From an uncultured Elusimicrobia bacterium (lineage in GTDB: Bacteria; Elusimicrobiota; Elusimicrobia; Elusimicrobiales; UBA9959), in NCBI GenBank assembly GCA_903879915.1, contig CAIRNJ010000043.1:29746-93745 (forward strand): a stretch of 64,000 nucleotides of DNA, given 5' to 3'. Position numbers and translations under genes: made by a program. Numbering within the stretch: position 1 is the stretch's first letter; every line of letters begins with the position of its first letter. Below the pieces are notes generated by a model. The model was not told the origin of the DNA. It ran no database searches and saw only the letters and a program-made list of their open reading frames with translations. Below are positions 18,179 through 27,513 of this stretch, one piece after another.

Positions 18179-18727
18179 ATGAGAAAATATTTTATCCTTC
18201 CGGCACTTGCGCTGCCGCTGCTTGCGGCGCTGCTGCTCTCGTCCTGCGCGGGGAAGAACACGAAGAAAGACGGCTCCGCAACGGACAACATGACCGGCGA
18301 CACGGCCACCATCCCTGCTCTCGAAGTACTCGAGAGCAGCGACGCCATGAAGACGGAAGGGGATATCCGGGGCGCGGAATTCCGTTCCGAGGAAAGTCTG
18401 AAGACCGTGACCTTCAATTACGACCGCTACGAGATCTCCGAAGAGAACCGCAAGATCCTGCAGGCCAACGCCACCCTGCTGAAAGCGCGCAAAGAATGGG
18501 CCGTGCTGGTGGAAGGGCATTGCGACGAGCGCGGCACCACGGAATACAACCTGTCCCTGGGCCAGAAGAGGGCCAAGTCCGTGCGGGATTATTACGTGCG
18601 CCTGGGCGTACCGGAAAGCTCCCTCGGCACGATCTCCTACGGCGAGGAAATGCCGCTCTGCGTGGAATCCACCGACGCCTGCTGGGCGACCAACCGCCGG
18701 GCCGAAACCAAGATAAAGGTTCAATAA
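18179..18727 (+). CDS. pal: Peptidoglycan-associated lipoprotein Pal
   Basis: This outer-membrane lipoprotein has a lipobox ending LLSSC with the acylated Cys at residue 23. An OmpA-like peptidoglycan-binding domain covers about residues 75-182, with the family signature VEGHCDERGTTEYNLSLGQK and a C-terminal NRRAE. GGAGG lies 11 bases before the ATG. It is the first gene of a pal-cpoB-tolB cluster. Pal joins the outer membrane to peptidoglycan and to TolB during constriction. TolA, TolQ and TolR are not in this window. Confidence 0.95.
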   Translation: MRKYFILPALALPLLAALLLSSCAGKNTKKDGSATDNMTGDTATIPALEVLESSDAMKTEGDIRGAEFRSEESLKTVTFNYDRYEISEENRKILQANATLLKARKEWAVLVEGHCDERGTTEYNLSLGQKRAKSVRDYYVRLGVPESSLGTISYGEEMPLCVESTDACWATNRRAETKIKVQ

Positions 18728-19489
18728 ATGCTCCGAGTAAAACCGTTATTCCTCCTCCCCGTCTGCCTGCTGGCGGCCGGCTGCGTAGCGACCCAGCAGG
18801 ACATGCTGCAGATGCAGAGCCAGATGGACGACCTCAACAACAACCTCTCCAGCATGCAGAAGAACCAGGCCGAGCTGGCCGTAAAGATGGACGATCTTTC
18901 CAAGAACCTCAACATCTCGTCGGAGAACATGAAGGACATCTCCACCCAGATGGGCCGCCTGTCGGCCCGGCTCGACGAGCTGGACACCTCCATGAACAAG
19001 CGCGTCAACGCCATCGGCCAGACCATCCGCAAGCAGCAGGAGGACGTGGAAACGGCGCTGCTGCCGGCGAAGCTTTACAACGACGCCTACAACGCCTATC
19101 TCAGCAACAACTTCGACGGCGCCGCCGCGGGTTTCAGGAACTACCTGGCGAAATTCGCGTCAGGCGAAATGGCCGAGAACGCGTACTATTTCCTCGGGGA
19201 GTCGCTTTACCTGAAAGAGCGCTGGCAGGACGCCGCGCTGGCGTACGCCAATGTGCTGGAAAAATTCCCCCGGTCGGGGCGGGTGCCCGCGGCGCGGCTT
19301 AAATACGCCCTGTCGCTGCTGAAGCTGCCGGAAGACAAGAAAAGCGAAGCCCTGAAATATCTCGAATCCGTCATCCGGGATTTCCCCAAATCGCAGGAAG
19401 CGGAAACGGCCAAAGACAACATCGACCGGCTTTCTCCGCCCAAGCAGGCTCCGCAGCCGGTGAAGAAGCACGCCGCTAAAAAAGGATAA
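18728..19489 (+). CDS. cpoB: Tol-Pal accessory lipoprotein CpoB (YbgF-like)
   Basis: It starts one base after the pal stop codon. A lipobox LLAAGC places the lipid-bearing Cys at residue 19, whereas the E. coli protein is a soluble periplasmic protein. Residues about 25-110 form a Gln/Asn/Met-rich coiled coil that would trimerise, and about 115-240 contain TPR-type helical repeats (AYNAYLSNNFDGAAAGFRNY and following). The tail is Lys/Pro rich. Position between pal and tolB supports the assignment. Confidence 0.88.
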   Translation: MLRVKPLFLLPVCLLAAGCVATQQDMLQMQSQMDDLNNNLSSMQKNQAELAVKMDDLSKNLNISSENMKDISTQMGRLSARLDELDTSMNKRVNAIGQTIRKQQEDVETALLPAKLYNDAYNAYLSNNFDGAAAGFRNYLAKFASGEMAENAYYFLGESLYLKERWQDAALAYANVLEKFPRSGRVPAARLKYALSLLKLPEDKKSEALKYLESVIRDFPKSQEAETAKDNIDRLSPPKQAPQPVKKHAAKKG

Positions 19490-19498
19490 ACTCCACGC

Positions 19499-20782
19499 AT
19501 GAAAGCGCTCACGGCTCTGCTCCTGTTCGCGGCCGCACAACCGCTTGCGGCCGCCACCAATATTTATATCGGCGTAGAGTCGGCGATAGAACTGAAGAAG
19601 GTCCCTGTCGCGCTTTCGCAGTTCCTTCCGCTGCGCGCGGACAAGCCGGCCGACCTTGACCTGGCGGAATCTTTCCGCGACATCGTCCGTTCCGACCTGC
19701 TCTATTCGCGCTATTTCGACATAGAGGAAGACGCGCTTTCCCCGGCCAACCTCGACACCGGGCCGGAAGCGATGAGCTTCTGGAAAAATCTCGCCGGGCA
19801 CCTGATCACCGGCAGGGGACAGGACGCCGGCTCGGTCTGGACCTTCAACGCCCGGCTGCACGACCTGAATTCCGGCGCCATAGCGATGGAAAAGCACTAC
19901 CAGGGGGAAAAGCGCGCCATGCGCCGGGCCGCCCACATGTTCTCCGACGACGTGATCCAGCGCCTGACCGGGCGCAAGGGCATAGCGCATTCCAAGCTCG
20001 TCTTCGCCAACAACGCCACGGGGCACAAAGAGATCTACATGGTGGATTACGACGGGGAGAATCTCACCAGGCTTACCACCGACAACAGCATAAACCTGCT
20101 GCCGCGCTGGTCGGCGGATTCCGAGCGCATCTATTATACGACCTACCGCTGGGGCAACCCGGACATGTTCGAAATAGACCTGAGAGCCGGCAAGATACGC
20201 CCCTTTACCACCTTCCAGGGCCTCAACATCCCGGGCGGCTTCTCGCCGGACGGCCTGACCATGGTGATGACCCTCTCCAGAGGCGACGATCCGAACATCT
20301 ACGCGCTGGACATCGTCACAAAAAAGCTCAAAGCGCTGATGAAGGGCTTCGGCGTCAGCACCTCCCCCTCGTGGTCGCCAGACGGGAAGGAAGTGGCTTT
20401 CGTCTCCGACCGGGCCGGGAACCCGCAGATCTACGTGCTTAACCTGGCCTCCGGTAAAACCCGCCGGCTGACCAAGATGAACTGGTGCGACTCCCCCTCG
20501 TGGTCCCCCTCCGGGGAATGGCTGATCTTCGCGGGCAGGGAATCCTCCAAGGAAAAGTTCAACATCTACCGCTCCGACCTCACGGGCAGCCAGATCCGCC
20601 GCCTTACCGAGAAAGCCGGCGACAACGAGGACCCCTCCTGGTCGCCCGACGGCAGGTTCATAGCCTTTACCTCCACCCGGCGCGGGCACAAGGAACTTTT
20701 CGTGATGGACGCCGACGGCAGCGCGCCGCACCCGCTGACGGACCTGCCCGGCAGCACCTTCACCCCCAACTGGAGCCAGTAA
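19499..20782 (+). CDS. tolB: Tol-Pal system protein TolB
   Basis: This periplasmic protein of 427 residues has a signal peptide (about 1-19), an N-terminal alpha/beta domain (about 20-160) and a C-terminal WD40-like beta-propeller. The propeller is marked by repeated PSWSPDGKEVAFVSDRAG-type strands and ends at NWSQ. TolB binds Pal and links it to the inner-membrane TolQRA motor. The order pal-cpoB-tolB is the reverse of the E. coli order. A strong terminator follows 20 bases after the stop. Confidence 0.93.
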   Translation: MKALTALLLFAAAQPLAAATNIYIGVESAIELKKVPVALSQFLPLRADKPADLDLAESFRDIVRSDLLYSRYFDIEEDALSPANLDTGPEAMSFWKNLAGHLITGRGQDAGSVWTFNARLHDLNSGAIAMEKHYQGEKRAMRRAAHMFSDDVIQRLTGRKGIAHSKLVFANNATGHKEIYMVDYDGENLTRLTTDNSINLLPRWSADSERIYYTTYRWGNPDMFEIDLRAGKIRPFTTFQGLNIPGGFSPDGLTMVMTLSRGDDPNIYALDIVTKKLKALMKGFGVSTSPSWSPDGKEVAFVSDRAGNPQIYVLNLASGKTRRLTKMNWCDSPSWSPSGEWLIFAGRESSKEKFNIYRSDLTGSQIRRLTEKAGDNEDPSWSPDGRFIAFTSTRRGHKELFVMDADGSAPHPLTDLPGSTFTPNWSQ

Positions 20783-20802
20783 CCCGGCAAAAGATATCCC
20801 GC

Positions 20803-20848
20803 AAAAAGGAACGCAGAGAAGATCTTAGTCTTCTCTGCGTTCCTTTTT
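20803..20848. terminator. Bidirectional rho-independent terminator after tolB
   Basis: A perfect 20-bp stem (20803-20822 with 20829-20848) has a 6-base loop and runs of A and T at its ends. It can end tolB transcription on the plus strand and the converging minus-strand transcript that carries tdk and the transposase remnant. Confidence 0.9.
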
Positions 20849-20890
20849 TGCGGCCGCCGCTGCGCGCAGCAGCGCTCCCGCGGTTATTTT

Positions 20891-21391
20891 TTACTTAGGG
20901 AAGAAGGAACGGGCCTTTTCCAGCAGGGAGCAGAAGAAACAGCCTTCGGGGGCGGCTGAGCGCGAGGGGTGGAATTTCAGGTCCTTGTCGGTCTTGAGGG
21001 CGGCCGCCAGCTTCCCGTCGAGCAGCGCCAGGAACTCGGTGCCCAGGCGCTTGCGGCGCTCGGAAAGCATGCCGGGGTTCACCACGTTCTCCAGCGCGAA
21101 ATACTCCTGACCGCAGAACGCCTGTATGTACGGGCTTTCCATGAACTCGGCCACGGCGTCCTCGTCGGAGAGGTTCTTAAGCTGCTTCACCGCCAGCAGG
21201 CCGCAGACCAGCCGGGAATCCTTCGCGGGCCGGCCGTAGCCGGCCGAGAAGTACCGGCCGTAGGCCTCGTCCAGCTCGCTCCAGGGCAGGGCCTCCGCCA
21301 GCTTCAGCCAGCGGTTGGAGGGCGCGAGCTTGCCGCCCAGGTGGAACAGTTTCCCGAACAAAGAAGGATTGAATTTTTCAGAGCGGTACAT
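20891..21391 (-). pseudogene. IS5/IS1182-type transposase N-terminal remnant
   Basis: The 166-residue product matches the N-terminal domain (DUF772-like) of IS5-type transposases. Recognisable segments are FSAGYGRPAKDSRLVCGLL, NLSDEDAVAEFMESPYIQAF and a LSERRKRLG stretch. The DDE catalytic part is absent and the last 35 residues (from about HPSRSAAPEG) do not look like transposase. It follows tdk after 29 bases and ends 43 bases from the terminator. It is either a decayed insertion sequence or a retained fragment; no terminal repeats were found. Confidence 0.7.
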
Positions 21392-21420
21392 AAAGTGATG
21401 ACCGGCGGCCAGTTACTCCT

Positions 21421-21984
21421 CTATTTCTCAGGCTGGAAGCATTTGCGGCAGCGGGCCTCGTACTTGTCCCCGGCGCCTACCTCTATGCGCTTGCCGGAAC
21501 TGGTGAGGCGCTGGCTGAAATGGGCGGGATTGCCGCAGACCATGCAGATGGCGAGGTTCTTGGTGACGAACTCGGCCACGGCCATCAGCTTGGCCATGTT
21601 GACGAACGGCTCGCCGCGGTAGTCCTGGTCCAGGCCGGCGACGATGACCCTTTTACCGGAATCCGCCAGTTTGCCGCACACTTCCACCAGCTCTTCACCG
21701 AAGAAGTGAGCCTCGTCTATGCCCACCACCTGCGTGTCGCGCAGCACGTCCTTGAGTATTTCCTTGGCCGTCTTCACCGGGATGGCCGACAGCGTCACCT
21801 TGTCGTGCGAGACCAGGTGGTCCTTGGAATAGCGGATGTCGAGGTGAGAATTGAACACCTGAACCTTCTGCCTGGCGATGTTGGCCAGTTTCAGGCGCCG
21901 TATAAGCTCCTGGGTCTTGCCGGAGAACATGCTGCCGCACACCACCTCGATCCAGCCCGAAGAAGAAGAAACATTGAAGATCAT
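21421..21984 (-). CDS. tdk: Thymidine kinase
   Basis: This type II thymidine kinase of 187 residues phosphorylates thymidine with ATP in pyrimidine salvage. The P-loop is GSMFSGKT (17-24). A DEAHFF motif at about 95 is the Walker B and catalytic Glu region. Four C-terminal cysteines in two C-x2-C pairs (CMVC, CRKC) form the structural zinc site. Its ATG overlaps the epimerase stop codon by four bases (ATGA), so translation is probably coupled. Confidence 0.95.
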   Translation of the reverse strand: MIFNVSSSSGWIEVVCGSMFSGKTQELIRRLKLANIARQKVQVFNSHLDIRYSKDHLVSHDKVTLSAIPVKTAKEILKDVLRDTQVVGIDEAHFFGEELVEVCGKLADSGKRVIVAGLDQDYRGEPFVNMAKLMAVAEFVTKNLAICMVCGNPAHFSQRLTSSGKRIEVGAGDKYEARCRKCFQPEK

Positions 21985-22937
21985 TTCGCCCCCTTATATT
22001 TTCCGGAGAAATAGTCCCAGGTAAGCTTGAGCCCCTCAGGGAAGCGGACCAGCGGCTTGTACTTCAGCAGCTTGCGCGCCAGGGAGATATCGGAATAAGT
22101 TTTGCGGATGTCCCCTTTGCGCTTGGGCGAGAAGGTCCTGGCGATCTTGTGCCCGGTAATCTTCTCGAGCTGGTCCGCGATGTCCAGCAGCGAGATGTTG
22201 GTGCCGGTGGCCACGTTGATGGTCCGGCCGGAAACGGCGGCGGGGGCCAGCGCGGCGCGGATATTGCCGTCCACCACGTTGCGCACGAAGGTGAAATCGC
22301 GGGACTGCCTGCCGTCCCAGTGGATCTCGAGGGGACGGCCCTGCATCACCAGTTCCATGAACCGGGGGATCACGGCGGAGTAGACCGACTCCGGGTTCTG
22401 CCTGGGCCCGAACACGTTGAAATAGCGCAGCGCCACGGTTTCCAGTCCGTAGGTTTTGGCGTAGACATGGCAGTAGTGCTCGCCCGCCAGCTTGCTTACG
22501 GCGTAGGGCGAGACCGGCGCGGTGGGCAGGCTCTCTTTCTGCGGGAAGATATTGCATTCGCCGTAGGCCGAGCTCGTGGCCGCGTAGACGAACCGCTTCA
22601 CGCCCGCGGCTTTGGCCGCCATCAGGGCATTGAGCGTCCCCGTGGCGTTGTTGTCGTTGGCGGCGCGCGGGTTGTCCACGGATTTGGGCACCGAACGGAA
22701 CGCCGCCTGGTGCAGCACGTAGGTGACGCCCTTCATGGCCCTGGCCAGGTCTTTAGGCTCGCGCAGGTCGCCTTTCACCAGTTCGAATCTGCCCTTGAAG
22801 GGCTCGAGGTTCTCTTTCTTGCCCGTAGAGAAATTATCGAACACCCGCACGCGGTATTTCCTGCGCACAAGTTCCTCCACGATATTGGAGCCGATGAACC
22901 CGGCGCCCCCGGTGACCAGCCAAAGCGGTTTTGTCAT
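21981..22937 (-). CDS. NAD-dependent nucleotide-sugar epimerase (UDP-GlcNAc 4-epimerase-like)
   Basis: This extended short-chain dehydrogenase has 318 residues. The NAD-binding glycine motif GGAGFIGSN is at 10-18, the DNFSTGKKEN segment is typical of UDP-hexose 4-epimerases, and the catalytic Ser and Tyr-x3-Lys are in ATSSAYGE and YAVSKLAGE. The closest families I recognise are Gne/WbpP-type UDP-N-acetylglucosamine 4-epimerases, but UDP-glucose 4-epimerase or a glucuronate epimerase are possible. It lies downstream of lptD, which suggests a role in envelope polysaccharide synthesis. Confidence 0.85.
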   Translation of the reverse strand: MTKPLWLVTGGAGFIGSNIVEELVRRKYRVRVFDNFSTGKKENLEPFKGRFELVKGDLREPKDLARAMKGVTYVLHQAAFRSVPKSVDNPRAANDNNATGTLNALMAAKAAGVKRFVYAATSSAYGECNIFPQKESLPTAPVSPYAVSKLAGEHYCHVYAKTYGLETVALRYFNVFGPRQNPESVYSAVIPRFMELVMQGRPLEIHWDGRQSRDFTFVRNVVDGNIRAALAPAAVSGRTINVATGTNISLLDIADQLEKITGHKIARTFSPKRKGDIRKTYSDISLARKLLKYKPLVRFPEGLKLTWDYFSGKYKGAK

Positions 22938-23041
22938 ATGTTTTCTGAGCCTCTCTTAAGAAATACAGTTTAACATTTTGCGGCCCGCGCAAAAAAGTCC
23001 CGGCCCCGCGCCCCGGGGATCGGTCTTCGAGCTCCGGTCCC

Positions 23042-25123
23042 TTAATCCCTTACTTCCCCCGCCTGCCGCCACGGGTGCCAGAACGCGCGTGATTTCTCTT
23101 CGAGGTCGTCCTTGCGCTCCGGCTCGTTCATGCGCAGGGTCACATAGAAGAAGAATTCCCGCACCCCGCCGGAACGCTCCTTGAAGTTCCAGCGCGTGCG
23201 GAAATCGTGGAAATCGCGGTAAAGGGTTATTCCTTTCTCGAACAATTTAATATCGCTGAAATTAAAGCCGCCCTCCGAGATCAGCTGGCAGCGCAGCACC
23301 GTCTCGGCCCGCCAGGCCGAACCGCGCCAGGGGCGGAAGCCCAGAGTGTTGCTGACCACCCAGGCGTGGGGCGCGCTGCTGTAGTTTGCTATGCCCCCGC
23401 CGACGTACGTCTCCGTGTCGCCCACGTTGAGCTGGGCCACGAAACTGCGCGTCCCGGTGTGCAGGCTGTAAGTCTCCGCCGCGTAAATATCCATGTTCGG
23501 GCGCGGCGCGTAATACAGCTCGCCGGTCACCGGCGCCAGGCGCCGGGAGAAGGACGCCTCGTAATAATTGCGCAGATCGTAGGCGGTGGACAGCTTATAA
23601 TACGAATTGGACCGCGGCATCACGAACAGCTGGGAGGAAACGGAGTTGATCTCCTGGCCCTTGTCCGCCGAGGCGCGGGCGTCCTGCCATTTATTGTCCC
23701 TGAGCCGCTGCTTGTACGAATACCCGAGGTCCAGCGAGCCCCAGACCCTGTCGTAGCGGAGGTTCGCTACGGCGCCGTAGCGGCCGGTCCAGGTATCCGG
23801 CCGGCCCTGTTCGGTGGAAATGAACACCGACTGGTCGTAGAACACCGACGGGGAAAGCGTCACGCTGCGCGCCAGCGGCACCGCCCTGGAGACGGTCCAC
23901 GCTCCGTTGCCGCGCCGCTGCGCGCTGGACTGCCCCTCGTCGCGCGCGTTCTCGAAATAGCCGCTGAACGAATTCAGCACCGGCAGGCGCAGCACCTTGA
24001 AAGGGACCGTGTTAAAATCAAGGCGGGGAATGGAGCTGTTGGCCTTCCTGAACGCGCTAAGGTCGGCCGTGCGGGTCTCGCGCCCCGCGGCGCTGACGCG
24101 CGTGACCGTGGAATTGGTCTTTCTGGTGAAGGCGACGCTGGCCTGTTCGTCCGGGCTGACGGCGAAAGGGTTGCTGCGGAAAAAGTCGTTGTTCACCCTC
24201 GGGTCGGAAAGCAGCCTGAAATAGCCCTGGCTGTAATACTGCGAGGGGTCCGACTCGTTGAAGCGGTTCAGCAGGTGCCAGTAGCCGCCGCCGGCGCCCC
24301 ATCTGTCCTTGTGCATGCCGTATTCGCGTATCCGGTAGAAGGAAGCGTTCGTGATGTTCTTCTCGGGCCGGCGGAAATCCGCTTCCCCGCCCATGCCCAC
24401 GCCGCGCTTCCCGAAATAATCCAGGAAAACCTTGGCCCGCGTTTCCGTGTTGACGCGGTAAACGTAGCTGGACTTTATAAAGAAGCCGTTGCGCTGGTCA
24501 TACCCGGGCCGGAAGATGCTCACGAAGGGGGTGCCGCCGCCGAAAGGCTTGTAAAGCACCGGGAAATAGAACACCGGGACCTTCCCGATGAACAGCACCG
24601 TGTTGTAAGCCAGGAAATAGCGCCCCGGCGCGAGGTAGATGCGGGAGGCGCGCAGATCGTAGTGAGGCGGGGCCTCGTCGCAGCTGGTCAGGCTGGCCTT
24701 TTTATAGGTATAGCTGTCATGGTCGAAATCCACCGACCTGCCGCGGAAGATGAAATTCCTGTAAGCGAACCTGCCGTCGTTGATATGCCCCGTCTCGGCG
24801 CCGTAGTTCATGGCCCCGCTACGGCCGTAGGCTATGCCGGTGTCGTCGTCTATCACGAAATCCTCCGGCGAAACCACGGTCCGGCTGTCCATGTTGACCG
24901 TGAGATTTTTGGCGCGGATGAGCTTGACCGTCTTATCCTGCGCGGACACCTCCTCGAGCTTGACGTCGCCGCTGAGTTCGATCACCCTGGTATATTCGTT
25001 GAATTTAGCCTCTTGCGCCTCGAAGCGCACGCGGTGCGTTCCGGTGGACGCGGGCAGTTCGTACGCTGCGGCGGGCAGGGCCGCCGGCACGGATAAAAGC
25101 ACGCAGCAGATCAGTTTTTTCAT
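23042..25123 (-). CDS. lptD: LPS-assembly protein LptD (OstA/Imp)
   Basis: The 693-residue outer-membrane protein has a signal peptide (about 1-20), an N-terminal OstA-like beta-jellyroll (about 30-140, VIELSGDVKLEEV... and LTVNMDSRTVV) and a long C-terminal barrel. The signature region around residue 180 (FYFPVLYKPFGGG) corresponds to the conserved Y-x-P-Y-F-x-P stretch of LptD. It would insert lipopolysaccharide into the outer leaflet. Only a Cys in the signal peptide and two later ones were noticed, so the four-Cys disulfide arrangement of E. coli is not conserved. It follows the ROK gene after 49 bases. Confidence 0.85.
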   Translation of the reverse strand: MKKLICCVLLSVPAALPAAAYELPASTGTHRVRFEAQEAKFNEYTRVIELSGDVKLEEVSAQDKTVKLIRAKNLTVNMDSRTVVSPEDFVIDDDTGIAYGRSGAMNYGAETGHINDGRFAYRNFIFRGRSVDFDHDSYTYKKASLTSCDEAPPHYDLRASRIYLAPGRYFLAYNTVLFIGKVPVFYFPVLYKPFGGGTPFVSIFRPGYDQRNGFFIKSSYVYRVNTETRAKVFLDYFGKRGVGMGGEADFRRPEKNITNASFYRIREYGMHKDRWGAGGGYWHLLNRFNESDPSQYYSQGYFRLLSDPRVNNDFFRSNPFAVSPDEQASVAFTRKTNSTVTRVSAAGRETRTADLSAFRKANSSIPRLDFNTVPFKVLRLPVLNSFSGYFENARDEGQSSAQRRGNGAWTVSRAVPLARSVTLSPSVFYDQSVFISTEQGRPDTWTGRYGAVANLRYDRVWGSLDLGYSYKQRLRDNKWQDARASADKGQEINSVSSQLFVMPRSNSYYKLSTAYDLRNYYEASFSRRLAPVTGELYYAPRPNMDIYAAETYSLHTGTRSFVAQLNVGDTETYVGGGIANYSSAPHAWVVSNTLGFRPWRGSAWRAETVLRCQLISEGGFNFSDIKLFEKGITLYRDFHDFRTRWNFKERSGGVREFFFYVTLRMNEPERKDDLEEKSRAFWHPWRQAGEVRD

Positions 25124-25172
25124 CCCTTCCAGTTACGCCTTCGGCGGGAGCTCTCCCGGCCCGGCCGCCGCG

Positions 25173-26123
25173 CTACGCCCGCTTGCGCGCCCGCTCCAGC
25201 CCGAACAGGGCCGCCCCGTGAGAACCGAGGTCGGGATCGTCCGACACCTTTATCTTCACCTCGGAGAAAGGGGTCTCGATCTGCTGACGGCCCAGCACCG
25301 CGTTCATGGCGGGCATGAACCATTTTTTCGCCTTGGAAACGCCGCCGGTCAGGATCACGTAATCCGGGTTGAGCAGCAGGATCATTCCGGCCAGGCCCCT
25401 GCCCAGCGCGTCGCCCATCTCCGCCCATACCTGCCGCGCCTGTTTGTTCCCGGCGGCGGCCGCATCGGTAAGACAGATAGTGTTGAACTTCAGATGCCCG
25501 GGCGAGCAGAACTTCCGCATGAATTCCTTCTCGTCGCTGATCAGCTCGCGGGCGCGCGCCATTATCGCATAGCTGCCGCAGTAGGACTCGAGGCAGCCCC
25601 GGCCGCCGCAGTTGCAGGGACGGCCGTCGCGCTCTATCTTCAGGTGGCCGGCTTCCCCCGCCGACCCCGTGGCCCCGTGAAAAAGTTCGCCGTTAAGAAT
25701 GATGCCGGTGCCTATGCCGGTCCCCAGCGTGAGGGCGATGGCGCTGATCTTTTTCCGCCCCAGTTCCAGCTCGAAAGCGCCCCAGGCTGCCATGTTGGCG
25801 TCGTTCTCCATAACGCAGGGCAGCCCGGTCAGCCGCTCCAGCGGGGCCGTCAGCTTAACGTTGCGCCACGCCAGGTTGGGCGAAAAGCGTATTTTCCCGT
25901 TCTCCGGGTCCACGTCGCCGGCGGCGCCGATGCCTATCGAAACAAGCCGCTTGCCGTATTTGGCCCGGAGGTTGCGCACCACGGCGGACAGCCTGCGCAC
26001 GAAGTCGGGCGCGCCTTTTTCAGCTTCCGTGCGGAACCGCTCCTGCGTTACCAGTTTTCCGGCCGCGTTCACAGCCACTATTTTCGTGTTCGTACCGCCG
26101 ATATCGATGCCGAGTCCTATCAT
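25173..26123 (-). CDS. ROK-family sugar kinase, probably glucokinase
   Basis: It is a 316-residue cytoplasmic kinase. GIDIGGTNTK at 5-14 is the phosphate-binding loop of the ROK family, and the zinc motif CNCGGRGCLESYCG lies near residue 175, preceded by GHLKIERDG. The family phosphorylates glucose or related hexoses, or acts as a repressor. No helix-turn-helix precedes the kinase fold here, so it is an enzyme. Glucokinase is the best guess, although N-acetylmannosamine kinase cannot be excluded. Confidence 0.85.
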   Translation of the reverse strand: MIGLGIDIGGTNTKIVAVNAAGKLVTQERFRTEAEKGAPDFVRRLSAVVRNLRAKYGKRLVSIGIGAAGDVDPENGKIRFSPNLAWRNVKLTAPLERLTGLPCVMENDANMAAWGAFELELGRKKISAIALTLGTGIGTGIILNGELFHGATGSAGEAGHLKIERDGRPCNCGGRGCLESYCGSYAIMARARELISDEKEFMRKFCSPGHLKFNTICLTDAAAAGNKQARQVWAEMGDALGRGLAGMILLLNPDYVILTGGVSKAKKWFMPAMNAVLGRQQIETPFSEVKIKVSDDPDLGSHGAALFGLERARKRA

Positions 26124-26144
26124 AGTGCCTCCAGTCTAGAATCT

Positions 26145-26215
26145 AGAATCGAGAATCAGAGATCTGAGAGCCGGGGAAACTAACATTTTATTTTAGATCC
26201 TCGATCCTCGATTTT
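26145..26215. repeat. Imperfect inverted repeat between ROK gene and folC
   Basis: Arms of 20 bases (26145-26164 and 26196-26215) match at about 16 positions around a 31-base loop. Each arm is itself made of short GA-ATC units (AGAATCGAGAATC against AAAATCGAGGATC). The right arm lies inside folC and encodes its last residues. It may be a REP-like element or a processing/terminator hairpin. Confidence 0.6.
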
Positions 26216-27490
26216 CCTGCTTTCCTTTAATATCTCTATCGCCGCTCCGGCCAGGTAGAAAGAACCCAGCACCGCTACCGTCCCGGAACCGGCGGCGCTG
26301 GACAGCGCCGCGCCCAGGTCCTGCTGCACTTCCACTTCCGCGCCGGGATTTATGGCCGAAAGCTCGTCGGCCAGCGCGCACGGGTCGGCGGCCCTGGAAG
26401 ACTCCGGCCTGGTAAAGACGAACCTGCCGGACAGCCCGGCCAGCGTTTCAAGTATCGCCCGGCGTTCCTTATCCTGAAGTATGCCGATCACGAAAGCGCA
26501 GGGCTTGCCCGCGAAAGGCGACGCCGCCCAGGTGCGGGCGAACGCGCGCGCGGCCTCCGGGTTATGGGCGCCGTCTACAATGAACAGCGCGCCGCCGAAC
26601 TCCTGGCCGCCGCGCAGCGCCTGGAACCGCGCCGGCCAGCGCGCGGCGGCGAAGCCGGCGACCGCGTGGGCGCGCTGTATGGGCCAGCCCATGCCGCGCA
26701 GGAGCTCAAGGCCCTCCCACACCAGCGTGGCGTTGGAAACCTGCGCCTCTCCCATTATGCCGAAAGCCAGCTCTTCCCCGCTTTTTTTATGGCGCAGCGT
26801 CATCAGGCCGTTCTCCCAGTCGCGCGCGGCTATCTCGAAAACGGGGGCGAAAAAACGCGCCTGCGCGCCCTTCGCCTGAGCCTCGGCCAGGATGGGCGCC
26901 CGGACGGCCTCCGGCAGCAGCGGGGCCAGGCAGACCCCGCCTTTTTTAATTATCCCGGCCTTCTGCGCTGCGATCTCGGGCAGGGTCGAGCCCAGATATT
27001 TTTCATGGTCGAGGTCCACGGAAGTAATAACGCTCAGCTCAGGCTTCACCAGCACGTTGGTGGTGTCAAAACGCCCGCCTATGCCCACCTCTATCACCGC
27101 CAGGTCCGTTCTTTCGCGCTCGAAACACAGGAAAGCCATGCAGGTGAGCAGTTCGAAAAAACTCAGGTCGGGGCCGGCCCGGAAAACCTCGCCGAACAGC
27201 GCGGCGAACGCGCTTTCCGAGATATCCGCGCCGTTGAGCCGTATGCGCTCGGTCATCCGCACCAGGTGCGGCGAGGTGAAAAGCCCGGTCTTAAGGCCGG
27301 CCGCCAGCGCGGCGGCCTCGAACAGGGCGCAGACCGAGCCTTTGCCGTTGGTGCCGGTAACGTGCACCGTCCTGATGCGCTCGTGCGGGCTGCCCAGTTT
27401 TTCCAGGCAGGCGTACACGCGGGCCAGCCCGTCCTTCTTCACGAAGTCCTGGCGGGCCAGCAGCGTTTTTTTCGCTTCTTCAAAGGTCAT
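26180..27490 (-). CDS. folC: Folylpolyglutamate synthase / dihydrofolate synthase
   Basis: This Mur-ligase-family enzyme adds glutamate to folates and may join dihydropteroate with glutamate. The ATP-binding loop is HVTGTNGKGSV near residue 45, followed by the LFTSPHLV and MTERIRLNG stretches typical of FolC. The ATG at 27490 (MTFEEAKKTL) is chosen because it begins at the family start; the frame is open further upstream but reads low-complexity shadow sequence of murA. It gives 436 residues, a normal length. The last dozen residues come from the repeat at 26145-26215. It lies 23 bases after murA. Confidence 0.9.
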   Translation of the reverse strand: MTFEEAKKTLLARQDFVKKDGLARVYACLEKLGSPHERIRTVHVTGTNGKGSVCALFEAAALAAGLKTGLFTSPHLVRMTERIRLNGADISESAFAALFGEVFRAGPDLSFFELLTCMAFLCFERERTDLAVIEVGIGGRFDTTNVLVKPELSVITSVDLDHEKYLGSTLPEIAAQKAGIIKKGGVCLAPLLPEAVRAPILAEAQAKGAQARFFAPVFEIAARDWENGLMTLRHKKSGEELAFGIMGEAQVSNATLVWEGLELLRGMGWPIQRAHAVAGFAAARWPARFQALRGGQEFGGALFIVDGAHNPEAARAFARTWAASPFAGKPCAFVIGILQDKERRAILETLAGLSGRFVFTRPESSRAADPCALADELSAINPGAEVEVQQDLGAALSSAAGSGTVAVLGSFYLAGAAIEILKESRKIEDRGSKIKC

Positions 27491-27513
27491 TCGTTGCGCG
27501 TTCCGTGCCGGAG

